A stretch of DNA of 64,000 nt from contig NZ_JAFCJZ010000017.1 in NCBI RefSeq assembly GCF_018130765.1, forward strand, positions 124,001-188,000, given 5' to 3'. Source of the stretch: Bradyrhizobium iriomotense (GTDB taxonomy: Bacteria; Pseudomonadota; Alphaproteobacteria; Rhizobiales; Xanthobacteraceae). A program made the position numbers and the translations under genes. Positions within the stretch are counted from its first letter, which is position 1; every line of letters begins with the position of its first letter. Under the pieces are notes generated by a model, which was given only the letters and a program-made list of their open reading frames with translations, was not told where the DNA came from and searched no databases. Shown here one piece after another: positions 1 through 8,363 of this stretch.

Positions 1-560
1 AGCGCCGCGCGCGTTGCGGCCGGCAGATCGTCCAGCACCAGCATCGCCTCGCGGATCGCGGCAAGATGGCCGTGGCGTTCGACGATGCGATTCCACGAGA
101 ACGGCGCAAGCTCGGCATTCGGATTTTCGATCAGCTCGAGCGCTGACGCCGCGCAGCCGACCTCGGCGATGGCGGCGCAGACCGAGACCGGCAACGCGAT
201 GCGGCGGGCGACCGCGCACTGCACCTCGTCATTGCCGGTCGCGATGATGTCGACGAGATCGGCGTCGATCAGCAGCGGAGAATGTTCGAGCACCGGCAGC
301 GCGACGGTCGGCTGGTCCCCCGACAGCGCCCGCACGATCGACGCCGGGGCATCAGGGCTGCGCGCAAATGCCTCGGCCATCGCCTGCCGCACCAGCGGCG
401 AGGGATCGTCGAGCAGCATCAGCAGCGCGCCTTCGGCGGCGATGCGGTCGTCATGGGAGAGATCTGAGATCAGCCAGGCCCGGGCCAACGCCCGTGTCGC
501 CTCGGCCCGCTCGCCGGCGGGGGCCGTCCTGATCCAATTGATAAACTGCCGAACAATCAT
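1..560 (-). CDS. DUF2336 domain protein, 3' end outside window
   Basis: The minus-strand frame is open from an ATG at 560 to the window edge, about 186 codons. It reads MIVRQFINWIRTAPAGER and continues with alpha-helical, alanine-rich segments such as DDPSPLVRQAMAEAFARSPD. This is the HEAT-like pattern of the DUF2336 family of alphaproteobacteria, whose function is not established; I see no catalytic motif. The C-terminal part lies beyond position 1. Upstream, at 632-646, a TTAA-N7-TTCA sequence resembles a CtrA site with one mismatch. The family name is from memory and fairly secure; the start is the first ATG with no better alternative. Confidence 0.75.
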   Translation of the reverse strand, partial: MIVRQFINWIRTAPAGERAEATRALARAWLISDLSHDDRIAAEGALLMLLDDPSPLVRQAMAEAFARSPDAPASIVRALSGDQPTVALPVLEHSPLLIDADLVDIIATGNDEVQCAVARRIALPVSVCAAIAEVGCAASALELIENPNAELAPFSWNRIVERHGHLAAIREAMLVLDDLPAATRAA

Positions 561-705
561 GCTGCTTCCGGCTTACACAACAAACGAAAATGGTGACGGC
601 TCGTCACCTGCAACACAAAATAAACCACGACGCTTAACAAAGCGTTCACCATAACTGGCTGGTTTTATTGACGTTTTGTTAAGGGAACCGAGGCGCCCCT
701 GCTCA

Positions 706-779
706 CGTACCCCGGGCGCACGCGACAGCGCACCGGACGATGCTTCGCATCGCCAGGCACGCTGCAGCGCGTCCGGGAC
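706..779. repeat. Dispersed palindromic repeat, family 1, short copy
   Basis: The segment just past the lytic transglycosylase stop holds ccggacgatgcttcgcatcg and cagcgcgtccgggaca. The same words recur at 28158-28326 and, in part, at 31699-31832, always outside genes and built as inverted repeats of 'cccggacgc'. It is an intergenic repeat unit that could form hairpins 3' of the gene. No coding function is visible. Confidence 0.7.
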
Positions 780-792
780 ACAGGAGCGAGTG

Positions 793-1812
793 TTAGCTCG
801 AGAACGTGCCGCTGCGATCGCTGAAGAGATCGAGCGGCTGCGGCGGACGTACGTCCGGCGTTGCCGAGGCGGCCGAGGTGAGCGAGGCGTTGTTGCCCCA
901 CAATTTCTGCACCGTGGTCGAGACCGGCTGCGTGGTGTCGCCCGGCTGATAGATCGAGCGGAATGCCGGCGTGGTTGGCGCATTGTCCGCGACCGTCGTG
1001 GACGACGTCGCACTCACCGGCGTCACGGCGTTCGTATTGGGAAAGGTCTGGAGATAAGCGGCGTTCTCGATCATCGGCGCGGTCGGCTGCACGCCGTTGG
1101 CGCTGGCAACCTGCGTGGTCGAGGGCGAGCCGCCATACATTGCCATCGCACTGCGCGTCAATTTCGAATTGGCCGCGCTGCCATAGCGGGCGTCCAGCAC
1201 CGAATAGACCTCGGAGACGCTGCGGGCGCGGCCGTCTTTGGCGTAGAAGATCGAGCGGTTGGCCGCGGCTGCATTTGGAAACAGCCGTGCACCGACCGCT
1301 TGCGGATTGTCCTCGGCATTGGCGATGAGTTTTGCGGCCCCGCCGACGCCCATGAAATGGGCCATGTAGAGCTCGCTGTCGCTCGGTCTGCGCCCGAGCA
1401 GGCCTGTGAGCTTGAAACTGTTCGACTGGGTCAGCGCAGCCGCCATGCTGGATGCGGCCTCCGGATCGTCGCGCAGCTTCATGATCGACCGCTTCATGAC
1501 GGGGTCGTCAACGGTATAGGTGCCGGACGACGTCCTGGTGATGGCGTCGGCATAGTTGCCGTAGCCGAGCTGGCTCCCTGCCTCTTTCACGGTGCCGAGC
1601 CAGGTCTGGTCGATGAACTGGTAGAGGCCGTGCGCGGACGACGTGGTGGCACCCGCGGTCGGATCGAAATCCGATTCCATCTTGGCGGTGGTCAGCATGT
1701 ACTGGAAGCTGACGCCGGAGACGTTCGAGGCCTGCTTGATCGCGCCGGCGACACGCGCCCGCGACGGATCGAGAACCGCCGTCTGTGAGGCACTGGAATT
1801 GTCGATCGACAT
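793..1812 (-). CDS. Lytic transglycosylase (SLT-like) domain protein
   Basis: Predicted to cleave the glycan strand of peptidoglycan in the periplasm. Near the N-terminus the sequence reads MLTTAKMESDFDPTA followed by SSAHGLYQFIDQTWL, the arrangement of the SLT family, with the Glu of KMESDF as likely catalytic residue. The C-terminal ~120 residues are low-complexity Ser/Thr/Pro. There is no obvious signal peptide, so export may go through another route such as flagellar-type secretion; this is inference. I chose the ATG at 1812 because the longer frame would need a GTG at 1875 with no better ribosome site. A CtrA-type box lies 80 bp upstream. 339 aa. Confidence 0.85.
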   Translation of the reverse strand: MSIDNSSASQTAVLDPSRARVAGAIKQASNVSGVSFQYMLTTAKMESDFDPTAGATTSSAHGLYQFIDQTWLGTVKEAGSQLGYGNYADAITRTSSGTYTVDDPVMKRSIMKLRDDPEAASSMAAALTQSNSFKLTGLLGRRPSDSELYMAHFMGVGGAAKLIANAEDNPQAVGARLFPNAAAANRSIFYAKDGRARSVSEVYSVLDARYGSAANSKLTRSAMAMYGGSPSTTQVASANGVQPTAPMIENAAYLQTFPNTNAVTPVSATSSTTVADNAPTTPAFRSIYQPGDTTQPVSTTVQKLWGNNASLTSAASATPDVRPPQPLDLFSDRSGTFSS

Positions 1813-1891
1813 GATGGAGTGCCCGCCCCGCGCGGCGTTGAGCGACGCCGGCAATTCGGCGCCCTGTCGTCTCACCGTGGGACAGGTATGG

Positions 1892-1906
1892 TTAATGCGG
1901 GGTTAA
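1892..1906. promoter_or_regulatory. CtrA-type binding site, TTAA-N7-TTAA
   Basis: The sequence TTAATGCGGGGTTAA matches the CtrA consensus TTAA-N7-TTAA exactly. It lies 80 bp upstream of the lytic transglycosylase start, a position where CtrA could act on its promoter. In alphaproteobacteria CtrA controls cell-cycle and flagellar genes, which would suit a wall-cleaving enzyme. Binding is inferred from the motif only. Confidence 0.55.
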
Positions 1907-1929
1907 TTCGGGCCTTGCCGCCCGCTCCG

Positions 1930-2039
1930 AGTCATTCCGGGGCGCACCGCAGGTGCGAGCCCGGAATCCATTGAGCCGCGCGTGATGCCTTGCGATGGAT
2001 TCCGGGCTCGCGCTTTCGCGCGCCCCGGAATGACAGGTT
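1930..2039. repeat. Palindromic intergenic repeat, family 2, copy A
   Basis: The ends read gtcattccggggcgc and gcgccccggaatgac, a perfect 15-base inverted repeat enclosing a second inner palindrome (cccggaatccatt and aatg-gattccggg type arms). The unit begins directly after the hisI stop codon. A second unit of the same family lies at 3888-4000. It could form a long cruciform or a 3' mRNA stem; function unknown. Confidence 0.85.
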
Positions 2040-2040
2040 G

Positions 2041-2463
2041 CTATTTCTTATAGACCGTGTCCGGATCGAACAGCCTGTCCGCGTCGGTGAAGACCAGCTT
2101 GGCTCCCCCACCCTCAGCCTCGACCTTGCGGTAGAAGCACGACCGCCGCCCGGTGTGGCAGGCAGCGCCAATCTGCTCGACACGGATCCAGACCGCGTCT
2201 TGGTCGCAATCGGTGCGCATCTCGACCACGCGCTGGGTCTGACCTGACGTCTCACCTTTTCGCCACAAGGCATTGCGCGAGCGGCTGAAGTACCAGGCTT
2301 CGCCGGTCGCGATGGTCTTGCGCAGCGCCTCGTCGTTCATGTGGGCGACCATGAGCACGTCGCCGGTGGCGACGTCGGTCGCGACGCAGGTCACGAGGCC
2401 GTTCGCGTCGAACTTGGGCAGGAAGGCGAGGCCTTCCTCGATCTCATGGGAGTGAGCGGACAC
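2041..2463 (-). CDS. hisI: Phosphoribosyl-AMP cyclohydrolase
   Basis: Catalyses hydrolytic ring opening of phosphoribosyl-AMP, the third step of histidine biosynthesis, in the cytoplasm. The protein carries the HisI signatures: MVAHMNDEAL near residue 38, TGEAWYFSRSRNALWRKGE, the metal-binding DCDQDA and the cysteine block GAACHTGRRSCFY. Length of 140 aa fits a stand-alone HisI not fused to HisE. It follows folE on the same strand after 28 bp, so the two are probably cotranscribed. The ATG at 2463 opens directly into the conserved region. Confidence 0.95.
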   Translation of the reverse strand: MSAHSHEIEEGLAFLPKFDANGLVTCVATDVATGDVLMVAHMNDEALRKTIATGEAWYFSRSRNALWRKGETSGQTQRVVEMRTDCDQDAVWIRVEQIGAACHTGRRSCFYRKVEAEGGGAKLVFTDADRLFDPDTVYKK

Positions 2464-2491
2464 GGCTTCCTCGCTTAGAGCGTTCGCGAGG

Positions 2492-3172
2492 TCAGCGCTG
2501 CAGGCCTCGCACCAGGGACAGGAAACGGGCCTGCTCCGCCGGATTGTCGCGGAACATGCCGGTGAAGCGGCTGGTGAAGGTGGAGGCGCCGTGCTTGGCG
2601 ACGCCGCGCACCGACATGCAGGTATGCTCGGCCTCGATCAGCACCGCAACGCCGCGCGGCTTGAGGATCTCGTCGATGGCTGCCGCGATCTGCGCCGTCA
2701 GATGTTCCTGGGTCTGGAGCCTGCGGGCGAAGATGTCGGTGAGGCGGGCGAGCTTGGACAGGCCGACGACGCGCTCCACTGGGGTATAGGCGATATGCGC
2801 CTTGCCGTAGAACGGCATCATGTGATGCTCGCACTGCGAGGTGAACTCGATGTCGCGCACCAGCACGAAATCGTCATAGCCGGCCGTCTCGCCGAAGGTG
2901 CGGTCGAGCACCTCGGCCGGGCACTGGTGGTAGCCCTGATAGAGCTCGTCGAAGGCCTCGACCACGCGCCGCGGCGTGTCCAAGAGGCCCTCGCGCTGGG
3001 GGTTCTCACCGATATAGGCGAGCAGCGTCTTCACCGCTTGTTCGGCCTCGGCGCGCGCGGGGCGCGGCTGGTCGGCGCGTACGGCGGCCGCAAGGAATTC
3101 GGCAGGATCGAGCTCGGCCGGGCGGCTCTCGACCTGCTTGTTGGGGCGGATCGGCTTGATTGTAGCGTCCAT
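2492..3172 (-). CDS. folE: GTP cyclohydrolase I
   Basis: Converts GTP to 7,8-dihydroneopterin triphosphate, the first step of folate synthesis. The zinc and substrate residues are visible in SQCEHHMMPFYGKAHIAY, HTCMSVRGVAKHG and the QERLT-like QEHLTAQIA. I start at the ATG at 3172 (MDATIKPIRPNK), which gives 226 aa, the usual size; the open frame runs further upstream but into sequence without homology. It is the first gene of a folE-hisI pair and is divergent from the NifU-like gene across 252 bp. Confidence 0.95.
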   Translation of the reverse strand: MDATIKPIRPNKQVESRPAELDPAEFLAAAVRADQPRPARAEAEQAVKTLLAYIGENPQREGLLDTPRRVVEAFDELYQGYHQCPAEVLDRTFGETAGYDDFVLVRDIEFTSQCEHHMMPFYGKAHIAYTPVERVVGLSKLARLTDIFARRLQTQEHLTAQIAAAIDEILKPRGVAVLIEAEHTCMSVRGVAKHGASTFTSRFTGMFRDNPAEQARFLSLVRGLQR

Positions 3173-3424
3173 GTCTACTCCGTTCGACGGCCTTGTGGCC
3201 GGAGTGTCACCGGCAGACGGGGCGGCAAGCCGCCGGACGCCTGAAGAGAACAGTTTTGGCGAAAAGGCCCTTCGGTCACAACATCGATAACGCAGATCGG
3301 GATCACCGCCGCCGCACCGCTGGACTGTTTTTCCACCAGTTCCGCCCCTATATAGGACCGTGGACGGCGCCCGCCAAGGCCGATCCGGCCCGGAAGTGGG
3401 TGTGGACGTGTTGGACCCCATCAC

Positions 3425-3874
3425 ATGCTGAACGACATTTATAACAAGCGGATCATCGAGCTGGCGGGGAATATTCCGCGCATCGGACGGCTTTCGGACC
3501 CCGATGCCACCGCAACCGCCCACTCGAAGTTGTGCGGCTCGACCGTGAAGGTCGATCTCAAGATGAGCGGCGACACCGTCACCGACTTCGCCCATGACGT
3601 GAAGGCCTGCGCGCTGGGACAGGCCTCTTCATCCATCATGGCAAGTCACGTGGTCGGCTCGACTGCGAGCGAACTCCGTGAGTTACGCGAAACCGTTCGC
3701 AAGATGCTCAAGGAGAACGGCACGCCTCCTCAAGGCAAATGGGAGGAGATCAAGTTCCTCGAGCCGGTCCGTGACTACAAGGCGCGGCACGCCTCGACGC
3801 TGCTGACCTTCGATGCCGTGGTCGACGCGATCGGTCAGATCGAGGCCAAGCAGCCCGCCGCGGCCCAGGGCTGA
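3425..3874 (+). CDS. NifU/IscU-like iron-sulfur scaffold protein, third Cys absent
   Basis: The 149-aa protein has the NifU N-terminal fold: LNDIYNKRIIELAGNIPR, then Cys37 in SKLCGSTVKV and Cys62 in VKACALGQASSS. In IscU and SufU a third ligand cysteine sits in a (K/R)xHCS or KCA motif; here that position reads KARHASTLL, with alanine. The Asp after the first cysteine (CGD) is Ser. It may therefore be a cluster carrier or adaptor rather than a classic scaffold. The open frame starts at the ATG at 3425, the first possible start. No isc or suf genes are adjacent. Confidence 0.8.
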   Translation: MLNDIYNKRIIELAGNIPRIGRLSDPDATATAHSKLCGSTVKVDLKMSGDTVTDFAHDVKACALGQASSSIMASHVVGSTASELRELRETVRKMLKENGTPPQGKWEEIKFLEPVRDYKARHASTLLTFDAVVDAIGQIEAKQPAAAQG

Positions 3875-3887
3875 AAACCCCGTCGAT

Positions 3888-4001
3888 GTCATTCCGGGGC
3901 GCGCGCCAGCGCAAACTATGGTGCGCAAGTGCGCACCTGAGAATCTCGCGCGACAACATCTGGATTCCGGGTGCGTCGCTTTGCGACACCCCGGAATGAC
4001 C
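3888..4001. repeat. Palindromic intergenic repeat, family 2, copy B
   Basis: Bounded by gtcattccggggcgc at 3889 and caccccggaatgac at 4000, with 'ctggattccggg' inside, the same architecture as 1930-2039. The middle differs (a gcgcaagtgcgcac palindrome). It fills the gap between two convergent genes, so it may double as a transcription barrier. Confidence 0.8.
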
Positions 4002-4012
4002 GTGCGGGAATC

Positions 4013-4909
4013 TTACTTCTGCGCCGCCGTAGCCGGCGCCGCCACGCTGCCCGTGGGCACCACGGCTTCCGCCGTCTTGGTCGACTTGGCCGGCTCCGGT
4101 TCCGCGCCGAACCTTGCCTGCGTCTTCGGTGCGAGTTCCGCCATGGCCGGCGCTGTGACGTCCACATGCGGCAGCACGTCGGCGACGAGATCCGTCGTCA
4201 CCAGATTGGTGAGCTTCAGCTCGCCGGCATCGAGCTCGTGCAGATCTTCCCAGGGCGGCACGCTGAGCGCGAGCGACAGCAGATCGCCGGCGCCGCCCAT
4301 GTCGAAGGTGTATTTGGCGAGCCGGCCGATGTCGCGTTCCACGATCATCAGGTCCTGTGCGCTGTAGCTCGCGGCCTTGGCATCGTCGGCGCGATCGCCC
4401 ATCCAGATCTGATGGACCCGGACATGGGCGGCATCAGGCACGTAGCGCTTCTTGCCGGCCAGCAGCAGGAACACGCACATGGATTCGCAATAGGCCTCGG
4501 GCGCGACCGCCGGACGGGCCGATTGCCCGCCGCGGTTCTGAAGGCTGATGCCGACTGTGGTCAGAAGCCCGAGATTGCGGAAGCGCCGGCCGAGCGTGAT
4601 CGCGTCGTTGACGGAACCGCCGCTGGAGTCGAGCACCACGGTGGCGCCGCCGAGCTGGCGTCCGCGAGAAAACTCCTCAAAATCCTTAGGGGTATCAGCG
4701 GTGATGATGCCGACCGCGCTGACCCAGCCGCGGCAGTTCGGCTCGCAAGCGATCCAGCTGAACTTCATCGGCAGCTTGCGCTCTTCGAGAGCGCTCCCCG
4801 CTCGGGCCGATGACCCGAATGTCGCGACGGCACCGGCCAGCGCGACTCCACAGACGGCGGTTCCCACCAGCAGCCAGCCGCGAAGATTGAGCGAGTTCAG
4901 GAGTTTCAA
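4013..4909 (-). CDS. ClpP-fold periplasmic protein (COG3904-like)
   Basis: A signal-anchor (LRGWLLVGTAVCGVALAGAV) is followed by a ClpP-like crotonase fold: VVLDSSGGSVNDAITLGR, the candidate nucleophile Ser in AYCESMCVFLLLAG and His in VRVHQIWMGD. Such proteins are predicted periplasmic serine peptidases or relatives of unknown substrate. The C-terminus is Ala/Pro-rich. The frame runs up to 5167 but the upstream part looks non-coding; I place the start at a TTG at 4909, preceded by GGGGAAGGGAACAG, which gives a normal signal sequence. 298 aa. Divergent from yidD. Confidence 0.75.
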   Translation of the reverse strand: MKLLNSLNLRGWLLVGTAVCGVALAGAVATFGSSARAGSALEERKLPMKFSWIACEPNCRGWVSAVGIITADTPKDFEEFSRGRQLGGATVVLDSSGGSVNDAITLGRRFRNLGLLTTVGISLQNRGGQSARPAVAPEAYCESMCVFLLLAGKKRYVPDAAHVRVHQIWMGDRADDAKAASYSAQDLMIVERDIGRLAKYTFDMGGAGDLLSLALSVPPWEDLHELDAGELKLTNLVTTDLVADVLPHVDVTAPAMAELAPKTQARFGAEPEPAKSTKTAEAVVPTGSVAAPATAAQK

Positions 4910-5158
4910 ACTGTTCCCTTCCCCAAGCCCCAGAGGTTCGCCAAACAATCCCCGGTAGCGCCCGCTGAGTCCATCATACAGGCGTATGTTTCTACACACG
5001 GGCGTCATAAAAATGGTATCCGGGCGAATACAGATCGTCCACAGATACTTGCTGCACTGCTCCCAGAAAGCAGGCAAAATATGGCGCGCAAACAACACCT
5101 TACAGTTCCCTGCGCCGGAACCGCGCAATACTTCGCTTAACGTTGCAGCAACGCGCCC

Positions 5159-5497
5159 ATGAAGCATTCAACCTGCGAGCATTGTTCCACTCCCGTCGAG
5201 GGCCTCCTTCGCCTTCCGCGGAGATTTGGCCGTGCGCTGATCTGGCTCTATCGCCACACGCTCTCGCCGCTGGTCGGGTACAATTGCCGACACCTGCCGA
5301 CTTGCTCCGTCTATGGCGACGAGGCGATCGAGCGCTTCGGGCTCTGGGCCGGCGGATGGATGACGCTCGCGCGTCTGCTCCGCTGCAATCCGTACGGGAC
5401 ATCGGGCATCGACAATGTGCCGCTCGCCGCGCCGCAAAACGCGCGCTGGTATCTGCCCTGGCGGTATGCCCGCTGGCGCGGCGTCAACGCGCCCTAG
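5159..5497 (+). CDS. yidD: Membrane protein insertion efficiency factor YidD
   Basis: A small amphipathic inner-membrane-associated protein that helps YidC insert membrane proteins. The family signature is clear: ALIWLYRHTLSPLVGYNCRH, then LPTCSVYGDEAIERFG and LLRCNPYGTSGIDNVP, with the conserved cysteines. The 112-aa length is usual. Unlike the common arrangement with rnpA and yidC, here it stands alone next to a ClpP-like gene. Confidence 0.93.
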   Translation: MKHSTCEHCSTPVEGLLRLPRRFGRALIWLYRHTLSPLVGYNCRHLPTCSVYGDEAIERFGLWAGGWMTLARLLRCNPYGTSGIDNVPLAAPQNARWYLPWRYARWRGVNAP

Positions 5498-5568
5498 ACA
5501 TGCTGCCCTGAGCGGAACCGGAACTTTCCCTTCGCGTTGTCGTGATACTCCCACGGGAGGAAACAACA

Positions 5569-5778
5569 ATGCGCTGGAAAATCAGCCCTCATCTCCACGT
5601 CAGGCCTGGGTCCAAGCTGGGTCCCAGGAGGCCTCACGATCCCCGAACCCTCGACATGCTCGCCATCATCGCGCTGCTGCTGCTCGCGGCCGGCTCCGGC
5701 TGGTATCTGGCGACGAGTCTTGCAACGCCGCCCGGCACGACGGCGTTCATCGTGCCGAGCCAGAGCGTGCACTGGTAG
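5569..5778 (+). CDS. Small single-pass membrane protein
   Basis: 69 aa with one hydrophobic segment, MLAIIALLLLAAGSGWYLAT, at about residues 30-49 and a short tail ending SQSVHW. The ATG at 5569 is preceded by GGGAGG at good spacing, which speaks for a real gene. The N-terminal part (RPGSKLGPRRPHDPRTLD) is charged and probably cytoplasmic. Its stop codon abuts the stop of the convergent gene with no base between. Function unknown. Confidence 0.6.
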   Translation: MRWKISPHLHVRPGSKLGPRRPHDPRTLDMLAIIALLLLAAGSGWYLATSLATPPGTTAFIVPSQSVHW

Positions 5779-6993
5779 CTAGCGGAACCAGAAGAAGCGC
5801 CCGGGCGGCGGCGGGATCGGCTCGGGTGGACGCGGGCGCTTCGGGCGCGGCGGCCTGGGCGCCGGCTCGTCCGACGAGATCGTCTCCGCCGCCGGCGCAG
5901 TCTCGCTCCCCGGCACCTTCACTGACAGCAGCAAGTTCGATTCATGCATGCGCCAGCGATAGCCGACGCCGAAGTCGATCGGCTGGGCGCGCGTGAACAG
6001 CTCGGCGTAGCGCTCCTGGTAGCGTCCGGGGAATTCGCTGATCGGACCGAGGTAACGACCGAACGGGAAGAAGCGCCATTGCCGCGCATTGTAATTGGCG
6101 AGCGGAATGCCGGAATCGTCCTGGACGATGGTGGCGCTGTTGGCGAGCAGCCAGTCGCGCACGACCGTGAAGTTGCCGGAGTGCATGAGATAGGACGCAC
6201 TCTTGAGCAGGCTGTTGCCGGGGCCGAGCGTCTCGCAGAACTTCAGGAAACCGGTCGCGCGCGCGCCGGAATTCGAGAGATCGGTCGAGAAATAATAAAG
6301 CGTGCGCACCTCACCGTCGCTGCCGGCGAAGGTGATACGGACACCGCGCGTGGCGTTCGGTCCCGGATTGTCGTTCCCCACATGCATCCCGCCCTTGTTG
6401 TCGAGTGCGACCATCTCGACGTTGCGGATGGTCTTGCCGGAGCGGGCGAGGAAGACATAGAGGATCGGCAAGGTGCCGTTGACCTGGTTGGTGTGCAGGT
6501 CGACCTTCATCTGCTTGGTGATGAAGAAGGAGAAGCTCAGGATCGAGCCGAGCGAGCGCTCGACATTGTAGAGCGCGGCGCCGACCGAACCGCGCGGCAG
6601 CCGAGTCAGGTCGGGCACGGCGCCGACCGGCTCCAGCGCGCCGAGCACATAGGTGCTGGCCTTGGAATAGAAGGCATTGGCGTAGAGGAAGTCGGGGCCG
6701 CTGAACATGTAGAACATGGTCGGCCGCGGCGCGGCCAGGTTGACGTCGGCCCAGGCGCGGATCTTCGATATTTGCCGCTGCTCGAGCTGGGCGAAGGCGT
6801 TGTCGAAGAATTTTGCGTGATGCTGCCAGTTGGGGTCCCTGGTCAGCGGCACCAGCGGCGAGTCCGCCGAAGGCGGCATACCCGCGAGGAAGCGCGCGGT
6901 ATCGTCAAAGGTGACGTCGGCGGCACGTGCGGACGAGACGGCTGCGGCCAACATGGCAAGAGCGACGGCCGCAATTCTCATGGATCGAAACAT
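5779..6993 (-). CDS. Secreted protein of unknown function, Pro-rich C-terminus
   Basis: 404 aa with an N-terminal signal peptide (MRIAAVALAMLAAAVSSARA) cut near ADVTFDDTAR. The middle, with TMFYMFSGPDFLYANAFY and LHTNQVNGTLPILYVFLARS, resembles a conserved Bradyrhizobium hypothetical family I cannot assign a reaction to. The last 30 residues are proline-rich. The start at 6993 lies two bases past the stop of the upstream permease gene, so the pair is probably translated from one message; an alternative start is 6981. Confidence 0.75.
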   Translation of the reverse strand: MFRSMRIAAVALAMLAAAVSSARAADVTFDDTARFLAGMPPSADSPLVPLTRDPNWQHHAKFFDNAFAQLEQRQISKIRAWADVNLAAPRPTMFYMFSGPDFLYANAFYSKASTYVLGALEPVGAVPDLTRLPRGSVGAALYNVERSLGSILSFSFFITKQMKVDLHTNQVNGTLPILYVFLARSGKTIRNVEMVALDNKGGMHVGNDNPGPNATRGVRITFAGSDGEVRTLYYFSTDLSNSGARATGFLKFCETLGPGNSLLKSASYLMHSGNFTVVRDWLLANSATIVQDDSGIPLANYNARQWRFFPFGRYLGPISEFPGRYQERYAELFTRAQPIDFGVGYRWRMHESNLLLSVKVPGSETAPAAETISSDEPAPRPPRPKRPRPPEPIPPPPGRFFWFR

Positions 6994-6995
6994 GT

Positions 6996-8363
6996 CTATT
7001 CGCGGTGTGATGAATTGCCAGCGGCAACCGGCCGCCTGCGGAAAACAGCATAGATCAACAGGCCCGAGAGCATGACGAGCATCCCCGAGAGCGACTGCAC
7101 CGGCCGCTCGGTCAAGAGGTAGTACATCATGAACGCGGTCACGAGCAGGAAAACGAGGGGCGTGACCGGGTATCCCCAGGCGCGATAGGGCCGCGGCAGA
7201 TCGGGATCGGTGATGCGCAGCTTGATGACGCCGGCGACCGTGAAGAACGAGCAGAACAACAGCGCGAACTGGATGAAGTCGAGCACGGCCTCGAAGCTGC
7301 GCGTGAACAGCAGCAGGGTCGCGACCCCAAGCTGAAACAGGATGGCATAGGCCGGCGCACCGCTGACCGACCGCTTCGAGAACACGCGCAAGGCGGGAAT
7401 GTCCTCCCCCATCGTCATCATCACGCGCGGGCCGATCCACATCATCGCGCTGATCGAGGAGATCAGGCCGACGCAGATCATGGCGCCGACGATCCGGCCG
7501 CCGAGGCTGCCGAAGATGGCGGTGCCGGCAACGCTGGCAACGTCGAGCTGGCCGGCGAGCGCACTGACCGGCGTGGAATAGAGGAACACCGCGTTCAGCG
7601 TCACATACAGCACGAGCACGATCAGCGTGCCCGCGAGCAGCGCACGCGGCAGGCTTTGTTGGGGCGTATTCATCTCGCCGATGATGTAGGTCGCGGCATT
7701 CCACCCGGAGAACGAATACATCACGAAGACGAGTCCAATCGCGAAGGGCGCGCTGACGATATGCGCGAGGTCGCCCGGCTGCGGCGTGAAGGCGATCGGC
7801 TGCGGCACGCCGATGATGAAGCCGGCGACCAGGAAGGCGACGATCAGCACGACCTTCAAAATGGTCGAGATCAGCTGGAAAGTCGAGGAGTGCCTGACGC
7901 CGGTCAGTTGCACGATCGAGACCAGCCACACCACGCCGATGGCGAGCGGGATCGGCGGCAGATCGGGAATGACCGACTTTGCATATTCGCCGAACGCCAT
8001 CGCCGCGAGCGCGACGGGCGCTGCAAAGCCCACCGTCGCCGAGACCCAGCCGGCAAGAAAGCCGAAGGCGGGATGATAGGCACGGCCAAGGAAATTGTAC
8101 TCGCCGCTCGAGCGCGGAAACATCGCGCCCAACTCGCTGTAGGAGAACACCCCGCACAGCGCGACGATGCCGCCAACGGTCCAGAGCAGGAGGATCGAGA
8201 AGCCGGACGGGATGTCCTTGACCTGGAAGCCGAGGCTGGTGAAGACGCCGACCCCGATCATGTCGGCAACGACGATGGCGGTCGCAACCAGAACGGAAAC
8301 CCCGGATCCACCTCCGGTCAGCCGGCCTGTCCAGGGCTCGGTACCCGCATCTGATGCCGTCAT
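6996..8363 (-). CDS. APC-superfamily amino acid permease
   Basis: 455 aa with about 12 hydrophobic helices. The N-terminal motif VVADMIGVGVFTSLGFQ is the substrate-binding unwound helix 1 of amino acid/polyamine/organocation transporters, and YSFSGWNAATYIIGE is the equivalent of helix 6. Predicted to import an amino acid or amine in symport or exchange; the substrate cannot be read from the sequence. It begins at the ATG at 8363 and is the first gene of a two-gene unit with the secreted protein downstream. Confidence 0.9.
   Translation of the reverse strand: MTASDAGTEPWTGRLTGGGSGVSVLVATAIVVADMIGVGVFTSLGFQVKDIPSGFSILLLWTVGGIVALCGVFSYSELGAMFPRSSGEYNFLGRAYHPAFGFLAGWVSATVGFAAPVALAAMAFGEYAKSVIPDLPPIPLAIGVVWLVSIVQLTGVRHSSTFQLISTILKVVLIVAFLVAGFIIGVPQPIAFTPQPGDLAHIVSAPFAIGLVFVMYSFSGWNAATYIIGEMNTPQQSLPRALLAGTLIVLVLYVTLNAVFLYSTPVSALAGQLDVASVAGTAIFGSLGGRIVGAMICVGLISSISAMMWIGPRVMMTMGEDIPALRVFSKRSVSGAPAYAILFQLGVATLLLFTRSFEAVLDFIQFALLFCSFFTVAGVIKLRITDPDLPRPYRAWGYPVTPLVFLLVTAFMMYYLLTERPVQSLSGMLVMLSGLLIYAVFRRRPVAAGNSSHRE

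Noticed and set aside
632..646. Third CtrA site upstream of the DUF2336 gene
   Set aside because: TTAA-N7-TTCA has one mismatch in the core; mentioned with the gene but too weak to list as a site. The TTAA-N7-TTAT at about 61474 was treated the same way.
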